This document shows, piece after piece, positions 57,001 to 64,000 of a stretch of 64,000 nt of DNA (the first letter of the stretch is position 1; each line of letters starts with the position of its first letter). A program made the position numbers and the translations under genes. The notes under the pieces are model-generated. The model did no database searches, was not told the DNA's origin, and was given only the letters and a program-made list of their open reading frames with translations. This stretch comes from Triparma verrucosa (Eukaryota; Sar; Bolidophyceae; Parmales; Triparmaceae), in assembly GCA_030267905.1 (NCBI GenBank), contig BRXX01000199.1, positions 33,188 through 97,187 on the forward strand, given 5' to 3'.

Positions 57001-57877
57001 CACCATCGGAGAACGCGCGAAGCCGCTGCTGACGGAGGCCGACGGCCCGTTCGTCGTCGTCGCCACGCAGGAAGCGACGAGGATGAACGCCCTCCTGCAC
57101 ATCATCAAGGAGAGCTTGGTGGAGTTGAAGAAGGGAATGAACGGCCAGCTCAACATGTCCATGCCGATGGAGCACTTGGCCGAGGCGCTGAGCATCTTCC
57201 AGGTGCCCGGCAGGGACCCCTTCCACCAGGCGAGCTGGGAGAAGAGCGCCTGGCCCTCCAAGAAGGGCCTGTCCAGCTGGTTCACCGATTTGATGACTCG
57301 CAACTCGGAGCTCAGGAAGTGGACCGACACTCTGGCCACTCCGTACGCTCTGTGGCTGCCCGGGCTCTTCAACCCGACCGCGTATCTGACCGCCATCAAG
57401 CAGGTGACCGCTCGCGCCAAGAACATGCCGTTGGACAGCATGAGCGTGGAGACTCATGTCACGAAGATGATCAAAGTGGAGGAGGTGAATGCGCTAGGCA
57501 AGATGCCGGAGGACGGAGCCTTCGTGTACGGATTGTTCATAGAGGGAGCGAGGTGGACCAGCGGCGAGGAGGCGGAGTCGATGCAGTACAACGTCAGCGG
57601 AACAGACTGCGAGGGAAGGCTCGCGGATAGTAAGTTGAAGGAGCTCATGCCCCTCATGCCTGTCCTTTACGTCAAGGCCAGGAAGGTCGAGCCCACTTGG
57701 AAGCCGACGGCAGTGGGTTACGTGAGAAGCGATCCGGACTGCTACACGTGCCCGGTTTACGCCACTAGCGCCAGGGGCGGAACGTTCGTCACCGTGGCGA
57801 CCTTGAAGTGCGAGGAGAACACAAGTCCCAAGTGGGTTCTCGCCGGTGTTAGTATGCTCATGCAGACTGACGATTAA
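45064..57877 (+). CDS. Outer-arm axonemal dynein heavy chain with kelch/IPT N-terminus
   Basis: Exons 45064..45195, 45451..45726 and 45845..57877 (12 kb) give 4,146 aa. The motor of the flagellar outer arm. Residues ~30-370 are kelch repeats (FMFGGLGD, LMFGGFAS, VYVFGGYGG, LYIFGGWNS, IFVFGGVSG, LIVFGGWAN). Next come an IPT/TIG Ig-like domain (PKLGPITGNTPIEITGIDFV) and a filamin-like repeat (DQDDGTYIVMYTAPNPGEYE), the head architecture of Chlamydomonas outer-arm alpha chain. The tail/linker follows. AAA1 P-loop GPAGTGKTE (~1365), AAA2 GPAGAGKS (~1653), AAA3 GPAGTGKT (~1990) and AAA4 GVGGSGKQ (~2335) are all intact. The stalk coiled coil with microtubule-binding tip is ~2580-2900, then AAA5, AAA6 and the C-terminal domain with CPVYATSARGG. 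Nothing is missing or frameshifted. Confidence 0.97.
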
Positions 57878-57938
57878 AATTATTACAACGATTTAGATTC
57901 AAATATTGTACATTTTACATTTTTTAACCCTCGCGTTA

Positions 57939-60281
57939 CTACTCATCCTCGATTACAATTGGCGTCTTGTAACCGCAGTCCTGGAACGTGCCACTATTAC
58001 CCTGTCCGTCGGAGGCCATGAAGCCAACGGAGCAGGTACACAGACCGGTCTCATGGTCGCAGATTCCCCGACCCGAACACTCAATCCATTCCTTGCTTCC
58101 TTCCCGGGCGACCGCTACCGATACCTCCTCGAGGTTCTCAGAGGTAGGTACCATCAGAGGAACATTGCCCGTCGGTCGGAGGAACTCCACGAAGAACTTG
58201 GTGCCTCCGGCCGAGCACACGGGCGTGGTCGTGGCATCGGCTGTATCATCTTCCAGGTAAACGTTGACCCTAATGGCCGCGAAGTCTGTCGAGAGAGCCT
58301 CGAGGGCGGTCTTGACATCGGCAACCTTGGCATTGTAGGCGAGGGCGGCGGACGCCTTCTGGCGGAAGGTGAGGAAGAACGAGCCGTCGGTTCCAGTGCT
58401 CTCGTCGCACGTGACCTTCTGGAGCTCGTTGTACTGTGATGCAAAGCTGTCGTTCTCAGGGTCATTGCCGTAGGGGCATGACTTGAGGCTGCAATCGTAG
58501 CCCTCAAAGCCCTCGTCGCAGTAACATCCCTGAATTTTGTCGAAGTCCCACGTGGCGGGGTCGTTGGGCACACCTCCGTAGGTGAAAGAGGTGGCGTCCC
58601 CGTTGGACTCGGCAGCTTCGGCGAGCTGCGACATGGTGAGGCACTGTCCTTTGCCGTCGCAGACAGGGTCACCGGGGCAGACCATTCTCTGGCAGGCATT
58701 ACCATCGAAGCCGTCCAGGCACTCACAGATTCCAGACTCCGCATCGCACGTTCCGGCATCACTGCACTCGGTGTAGGTGTAGTGAGCACTGTTATCAGCG
58801 GTGGGGTACGAGAACCAAGAGCGGCCGGTGGGGCAGATCATGCGGCTGCAGTCGGCTCCGGTGTAACCCGCAAGGCAGGAGCAGACGTAGTTGGGGGGTC
58901 CACTGCAGACTCCCTGGCCCTGGCAAGCCATGTCTTCTCCGGGACAGTCGGTGATGGAGGTTCCGTAGTAACCGCAGTCTCCTCTCTGTCCTGGGGCTCC
59001 GTTTCCATCAGAGGTGGAGTAGGAAGTGGCGCAAGCGCAGATGCCAGTGTCGGACGCGCAGACTCCCCTGTTGGAGCAGAAGTCGTTCTCCTTGGTTCCG
59101 ACGATGGACGTCGAGGAGGTGATGAGCGGTTCGAAGATGGCGGAAGAGTGGGTCAGGGCGCTGCCGTCGGGGAGGACGAGGGGTAGGTCTCCGAAGTTCT
59201 GGGTGAACTCGATGGTGATGGCATTTCCAGAGTCGGAACAGGCCTTGGTCTCAGTACCGGTGTAGCCCACGGTAACGGCGGAGCCGTAATCGTTCTGAAT
59301 CGACGGAAGCGCCTCGAGGGCGGCGACGAAGTCAGTGTAAGGGGCGTTGTAAGCGACGGGCTTCGTGGTGTGGCCCTTGAAGGTGAGTGTGAAGGTTCCT
59401 CCGTTCGCCTGGCACGTGACCGTCTGCTTCTCGTTGACGCTGACGCCATTGGTGGTGTCGGCGCTGTGGCCGGTGAGAGGGTCATCCCCGGTGGGACACT
59501 TGCGAAGGGAGCACTCGGCGCCGTAGTAGCCCTCGTCGCACACGCAGCCGTACATCATGTCGGCATCCCAAATGGAGGAGAAGGAGTAGGTGCTCTGGCA
59601 CTTGGTGTAGTCGCGCGTGGTACACGCCCCGTCGACGCAGACAAGGGAAGAGGGGCAGCTGGTGATCAGCTCTCCAGGGTCCTGGAGGGTGGCCATGGTC
59701 CTCATGCTCTCGCAGCGGCCCTTGCCATTGCAGAGGTTGGCGCAGCTACGGCGCTCGCAGGCCTTGCCCTCGAAGCGGCCAGCCTCGCACTCGCAGGTGC
59801 CCTTGGTTCGGTCGCATAATCCGCGGTTGGAGCACTCGGCGAGGTTGTGTGCTGTGTGTGGAAGGTGGGAGGGGTGAGGGGAGAGGAGGCGCAAAGGGGG
59901 ACCGGGTCAGGGTTAAGAGGGGCCGAACTGCCCCCTCCCTGCCCTGCAGCCCTTGGTCTAGTCTTCAGTCGTCTCACCTTGGTCTGTCCCCGTCGCCTCA
60001 TCTGCCCATGCAGGGCCAAAAGGGCACGTCATTAGCGAGCAGTCAGCCCCCATGTACCCGTCAAAACATTCGCACTGAGAAATACGCACAGGCGAGGTTA
60101 GAAACGCGTCCTGGAGGGCAATAAATTAAAACAAAGGTTCATCAAACAACGGCCCTTGACCCACCTGCCGACCACCATTGTTGCAGTGTCCGTGGCCCGA
60201 ACACGAGTTAGGGCACGGAGCGAAGGAGCCATCTTGCCCGTATACCCCAGCCAAAAGCAAGAGGAGGAGGAAAGCACGCAT
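57939..60281 (-). CDS. Secreted EGF-rich protein, mastigoneme/SIG-like
   Basis: Exons 60281..60165, 60074..59978 and 59851..57939 (708 aa), all junctions in frame. Signal peptide MRAFLLLLLLAGVYG. The mature protein is Cys-rich with tenascin-type EGF units (CPNSCSGHGHCNNGG; CSNRGLCDRTKGTCECEAG; CSCLAGYTGADCSRMICPTG). Two ~110-residue beta modules share 'TFTLTFKGHTTKPVAYNAPY' / 'FFLTFRQKASAALAYNAKVA' and are each followed by 'LEAL'. It ends with an EGF unit and DGQGNSGTFQDCGY. This layout matches stramenopile mastigoneme/SIG proteins, which form the tubular hairs of the forward flagellum. No membrane anchor at the C-terminus. Family by architecture; the mastigoneme role is inferred and supported by the dynein and OFD1-like neighbours. 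Confidence 0.82.
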
Positions 60282-60571
60282 TGGTGCAAGAGGGAGGTCT
60301 GGCAGGTAGATTATGTTGGAAACAAGCCCTTGGAATTAGGACCCAGGAAGATGACTGAATTTGACACACACTTGCTACCTTCAATTTATCGCTCGAATCC
60401 AAACTTTCGAAAAGCACACGAGCAAAGGACACCTTCGACCTACCGAGTTCAGGCTTAGAATCAACCACCCGCACTCCAGTCTTTCATAATCAGGCCCAGT
60501 CGATTCAAACACCAGCCCGGCCCTATCTTCACTCCCACCTCCTACAGCAGCCCCTGTGAGCGAGCGACGCG
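60282..60571. promoter_or_regulatory. Bidirectional promoter, EGF-rich protein / OFD1-like protein
   Basis: 290 bp between the two start codons, moderately AT-rich in the middle. No other gene is seen. Likely shared by two flagellum-related genes. Confidence 0.45.
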
Positions 60572-63500
60572 ATGCCCCCCATGGCGCCCAAGGCTCTGAC
60601 TGAGCGGGAGATGCGCTCGAACCTCAGGTCCACGCTGAAGCAGAGCGGCGTCATCGATGAGCTGACTGCCCAGCTGCGGGCTGACTTTGTGAGGAAGCTT
60701 GGGGGCGGGGCCAAGAAGGCCTGGTCGGAGGCCAACGAGGTTTCCCCCGAGAGGGAGAGCAGGAGGCCGGTGACGCTCAAGGACCGGGCGGTCAGGAGCC
60801 TGATCGCGAACTACCTCCAGGCGGAGGGCCTCAACCACACCCTTTCCGTGTTCGCCCCCGAGAGTGGGATATCGTCCGTCGGAGAGATGAGCGTGGAGGA
60901 CAGCTTGAAGAGCCTGGGCGTGAGCGAGTTCAGCGGCAGCTTCGACGACATCGTCGGCGGGGCGAAGGAAAACGACGGCAGCGTTCTGGCCACCATGGTC
61001 GGGTGCCTGGAGAAGTTGAGCAACGAGATGGAGGCGCAGCACCTCAAGGTCAGGTCAGGTCAGGAGGGCAGGCGGGGAGGAGGCGGCACCAGGGCGGAGG
61101 ACAACCTCAGCAAGAAGCTCGGGGAGCTCCAGCAGAGCTACGAGGACGCGATGCACAACGCGCGCACCAATCCCGACAAGGGCCTGGAGGAGAAGATGTT
61201 GGCCTTTCAGAAGGAGTGCGAGGGGAGGCTCTCTTCGCAGATGCAGAACGACCTCAACAGGTTCAGGGCCCACGACCTCGACATGATGAGGCTGGAGGAG
61301 CAGGCGAAGTACCGAAACGAGCTCGCCGCGCTGAGGCTCGAGATGAAGGCCGAGTACGACCTGAGGGTTCAGAAGAAGGAGGAGACGGAGCTGAAGAAGC
61401 TCAACAACGTGAGGATGCAGGCCCAGGCTCTCGAGCAGGCGCAGTACCACGCCAGGCAGGAGGTATCGAGGGAATTGGACCTCGTCCGTCGCAGGGAGGT
61501 CGACAGCAGGCGGGAGATCGACGTCAGGAAGAGGGCCGTGGAGCTCATGGAGCAGCGGACGAAGAATTTGAAGGAGGCCCTCGAGAAGAGGGAGCTGGAG
61601 CTCAACAGCCACGAATCCGGCCTCAAGCACAAGTACATGGTGGAGTTCGACAGGGCGAGGGACGAGGCGAAGAAGACGTACGAGGGCGCCTCCGCGAGCC
61701 TGGCGGCCCAGCAGAAGGTGCTCGACGCGGAGCTCGCCTCGGTGAAGAGGGACAGGGAGGAGCTGCAGCGGCTCAAGAAGCAGGTCGTGGAGAAGCACGG
61801 CTCCGTGCTCAACGACGATGCGGACTTCGACAACATAAGGATGGAGAGGGACAGCCTCAAGATAAAGCTGGGCGAGGTGCAGAGCCAGCTTGCGGCCTTC
61901 CACGTCCACTATGACAACGACATGGAGGAGGCGGGAAGGGCCTCCCCGGACCAGGGAGGCAGGTCCCCGAGCCCGGCGAAGCTCCTGAGAAGCCTCTCTT
62001 CGAGCACCGGTGGCGGAGCCGGAAACCCGATGAGCAGGTCGTGGAGGGACCACCGAAACGCGCTGGAGAGCGAGCTCGAGAGGGCCGAGAGGGAGCTCGA
62101 CGAAACCAAGGCCCTGTTGGACAGCGAGCGGGACAGGACCGAGGAACTCAGGGAGAGGGAGAGGGCCACCTTCGAGAAGGCCGCTACCCTCGAGGCCGTC
62201 GCAAACAGCCTGAAGCAGAGGCTGGAGGACGCAGAGAGGGCCACCAAGGACGCCGTGCGCGAGAAGGAGGTCATCCAATGCGACTATGACGCCATGAAGC
62301 TCGAGATAGGCGAGCTGCGCCAGCTCATGCTGAAGCAGCAGAACATCGTGGAGATGGTCGGAAAGAAGAAGGCCGTCGGGTCCAGCTCGAGCAAGAACGA
62401 CATGAGGGAGGCGAGGCTGGAAAAGGTCAGACAGCGCGCGAAGGAGCAGATGAAGCTGGACATCAAGATCCTCGACGAGAAGGAGGAGAGAGAGAAGCTG
62501 GAGAGGGCGAGGGAGAGCAGCAAGTCAGCGCCTTCAGAGACTGCCGTCGCCGCGGCCAACGAAGCGGCGTCGGCTCAGCTCGAGGCTATCAGGAGACTGG
62601 AGCTGCGCCTCGCCAAGGCCGAGATCCTGCTTGATTCCGAGAAGGACAAGAGCAAGTACCAGAACGAAATATACAGCATGATGCTGCTGCAGCAGCAGCA
62701 GCAGCAGCCTGTGGCGCCCCAAGTGGTGTACCAGCAGGTCACAGCTCCTCCGCCACAGCAGCAGACAATCGTCGCTGCACCACCACCGCAAGTTATGGCG
62801 GCACCACCACCAGCAGCGGCAGCAGCAGCATTAGTTGTCGAGAAGACAACGAGCGTTGGCTTCGCACAGAAACCCGCACAGACAACGATGACCACAACAA
62901 CGGGAAGCGAAACCGAAATTGGAAGTGGAAGTGGAAATGGAACTGGAGGAGCCAAAAGTGAGAACTGGGAGCAGGAGTATCACGACTTCATAGTCTCGCA
63001 GGAAGAGGAACAACAGCAACAGCAGAAGCAAATGAAGGAACAAAAGGCCAAGTCACAGCTAGAACTGCAGCAAGCCCAGCAGCGGCTGGACTCAGCGGAG
63101 CAAGACAGGCTAAAGAGAAAAGCGGAGGAGACGGAGGCCTTGGAGGCAGCAGAAAAGGAGGCGGAGATGGAGGCGCAGAAGGTGCGAGAGGAACAGGAGA
63201 AGCAGCAGCAGAAGCAGCAGCAGGCCGCAGCAACAGCCGAAGACGAGAAGAAGAAGAAAGCCGACGACAAGAAGAAGGCCGAACTCGACCGTGCGGAGAA
63301 GAAGCGACAAAAGGAGGAGGAGGAGGCGGCCCGATGGGAGGCCAAGGAGCGCGAGAGGAAGGCGAAGAAGGACCTAGAGCGAAAGCAGAAAGAAGAGGCC
63401 GCGAAGAAGGAAATGGAAGAGCAAAGGCTTCGGGAGGCCGAGGACAGGAAAAGAATCACTGCGGCAACCAGGCTCCAGGCTCAGGGCCGCCGAAGGAGGG

Positions 63501-63856
63501 CCTCGTTGAAGTTTGAGCAAATGAAGGAAAAGAAGGCAGCGTCAATGTCGGCCATCGAAAAGGCGAAATTGGAGCGCGATAAGAAGGCAGCAATCGAACA
63601 GGCCAAGAAGAAAGCCGAGGAGGACGCCGAGAGGGAACGGGTCCAGGCGGAGCACGAGGAGGCCAGGAGGAGAGCGACCGAAAGAATCAGAGAGCAGCGC
63701 GCCAGGGAGGAACAGGAAAGGGCCGAAAGGGAGAGGGAGGAGAGGGATAGAGAAGCGAGAAGGTTAAGCGGGGGCGGGGGCACAGGAGGGGAGGAATCTG
63801 ACCCACTAGAAATAAGTGACGAGTCTTTCTCCTCTGACAACTACGAAGATTGGTGA
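60572..63856 (+). CDS. OFD1-like LisH and coiled-coil centriole/basal-body protein
   Basis: Single exon, 1,094 aa. The N-terminus matches the OFD1/FOP layout: EMRSNLRSTLKQSGVIDEL (residues ~13-31), then a LisH motif, LIANYLQAEGLNHTLSVFAP followed by ESG (~77-99), very close to the OFD1 version. From ~170 to ~700 it is long coiled coil. A Gln/Pro/Ala low-complexity stretch sits at ~705-800 (poly-Q at 62692-62706). A very charged Lys/Glu helix then runs to ~1060, with an IQ-like element (ATRLQAQGRRRRASLKFEQM). OFD1 localises to distal centrioles and is needed for basal-body docking and cilium assembly. The stop lies 76 bp before the telomere repeats. The ending (acidic, DEESFSS-like) looks natural, not cut. 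Confidence 0.8.
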   Translation: MPPMAPKALTEREMRSNLRSTLKQSGVIDELTAQLRADFVRKLGGGAKKAWSEANEVSPERESRRPVTLKDRAVRSLIANYLQAEGLNHTLSVFAPESGISSVGEMSVEDSLKSLGVSEFSGSFDDIVGGAKENDGSVLATMVGCLEKLSNEMEAQHLKVRSGQEGRRGGGGTRAEDNLSKKLGELQQSYEDAMHNARTNPDKGLEEKMLAFQKECEGRLSSQMQNDLNRFRAHDLDMMRLEEQAKYRNELAALRLEMKAEYDLRVQKKEETELKKLNNVRMQAQALEQAQYHARQEVSRELDLVRRREVDSRREIDVRKRAVELMEQRTKNLKEALEKRELELNSHESGLKHKYMVEFDRARDEAKKTYEGASASLAAQQKVLDAELASVKRDREELQRLKKQVVEKHGSVLNDDADFDNIRMERDSLKIKLGEVQSQLAAFHVHYDNDMEEAGRASPDQGGRSPSPAKLLRSLSSSTGGGAGNPMSRSWRDHRNALESELERAERELDETKALLDSERDRTEELRERERATFEKAATLEAVANSLKQRLEDAERATKDAVREKEVIQCDYDAMKLEIGELRQLMLKQQNIVEMVGKKKAVGSSSSKNDMREARLEKVRQRAKEQMKLDIKILDEKEEREKLERARESSKSAPSETAVAAANEAASAQLEAIRRLELRLAKAEILLDSEKDKSKYQNEIYSMMLLQQQQQQPVAPQVVYQQVTAPPPQQQTIVAAPPPQVMAAPPPAAAAAALVVEKTTSVGFAQKPAQTTMTTTTGSETEIGSGSGNGTGGAKSENWEQEYHDFIVSQEEEQQQQQKQMKEQKAKSQLELQQAQQRLDSAEQDRLKRKAEETEALEAAEKEAEMEAQKVREEQEKQQQKQQQAAATAEDEKKKKADDKKKAELDRAEKKRQKEEEEAARWEAKERERKAKKDLERKQKEEAAKKEMEEQRLREAEDRKRITAATRLQAQGRRRRASLKFEQMKEKKAASMSAIEKAKLERDKKAAIEQAKKKAEEDAERERVQAEHEEARRRATERIREQRAREEQERAEREREERDREARRLSGGGGTGGEESDPLEISDESFSSDNYEDW

Positions 63857-63932
63857 AAAAGAAGAAGTTATCTATTGCTTTCAAAAAACTAATTTATTGG
63901 GGTCTCGAGCATCGTTTGACTATATGTAGCAA

Positions 63933-64000
63933 GGGTTAGGGTTAGGGTTAGGGTTAGGGTTAGGGTTAGGGTTAGGGTTAGGGTTAGGGTTAGGGTTAGG
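63933..64000 (+). repeat. Telomere repeat (TTAGGG)n, right chromosome end
   Basis: About 11 perfect TTAGGG units to the window edge, G-rich strand 5'->3' outward, as at a real right-hand telomere. No subtelomeric satellite lies between it and the last gene. Confidence 0.97.

Noticed and set aside
55946..57457. Long antisense open frame (503 codons) inside the dynein gene, and similar ones at 47402-48364 and 48479-49498
   Set aside because: They are shadows of a GC-rich coding exon. Their translations are Gly/Leu/Arg/His-biased with no domain, while the sense strand is a clear dynein.
61055..62278. 407-codon antisense open frame inside the OFD1-like gene
   Set aside because: Leu/Val/His-rich reverse reading of a Lys/Glu coiled coil; no domain and no promoter or splice context.
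62690..62712. CAG/GCA run as a repeat-expansion element
   Set aside because: Short in-frame poly-Gln within a larger Gln/Pro/Ala low-complexity region of the OFD1-like protein; ordinary.

Overview
The window is nuclear DNA from a photosynthetic eukaryote, most likely a flagellated ochrophyte (stramenopile) alga such as a bolidophyte or pelagophyte. Lineage is inferred. The supporting points are: spliceosomal introns (mostly GTGAGA...CTAAC...AG); several proteins whose signal peptide is followed by a Phe-led, plastid-type transit region; an EGF-rich protein resembling stramenopile mastigoneme/SIG proteins; an axonemal dynein heavy chain; and TTAGGG telomere repeats. The last ~68 bases are telomeric repeat with the G-rich strand running off the right edge, so the right edge is a chromosome end.

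I support 27 protein genes. The left one is cut by the window edge. They fill almost all the DNA and alternate strand nearly perfectly: of 26 neighbouring pairs, 25 are divergent or convergent. Start-to-start gaps are mostly 90-440 bp (one is ~760 bp) and tail-to-tail gaps are only 36-100 bp. No tRNA, rRNA, CRISPR or intact transposon was seen.

Left half (1-35 kb): mainly organelle and housekeeping functions. These are PUS7-type tRNA/mRNA pseudouridine synthase, an organellar 5'-3' exonuclease, a plastid DUF2358-like protein, a RAP-domain RNA-binding protein, a secreted FAD oxidase, a NAD(P)-binding protein, TAB2 (photosystem I mRNA translation), a Tic22-like protein, an FAD monooxygenase, a signal-bearing methyltransferase, an Mpv17 protein, COPII SEC24, a TIM21/Coa1-like mitochondrial protein, a GT25-like glycosyltransferase, an ATP/ADP-translocase-like carrier, a small mitochondrial protein, phosphoglycolate phosphatase and a D-glutamate cyclase-like protein. 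Two intronless genes (9.4-12.5 kb and 33.1-34.4 kb) belong to one unrecognised multi-pass membrane family; the first carries three tandem copies of the unit, the second one copy plus a coiled coil.

Right half (36-64 kb): apart from a RidA gene, this is a block of flagellum/centriole-type genes running to the telomere: CEP57-like, an LRR/IQ protein, an EF-hand protein, a kelch-headed outer-arm dynein heavy chain (4,146 aa), an EGF-rich mastigoneme-like protein and an OFD1-like LisH/coiled-coil protein that stops 76 bp before the telomere repeats. EF-hand/dynein and EGF/OFD1-like are divergent pairs that probably share promoters.

Two genome-wide signals stand out by eye: a strong intron branch-point motif (TTCTAAC) with recurring CTCGTCGC-type tails, and a sense-strand composition gradient in many exons from C-rich at the 5' end to G-rich at the 3' end.
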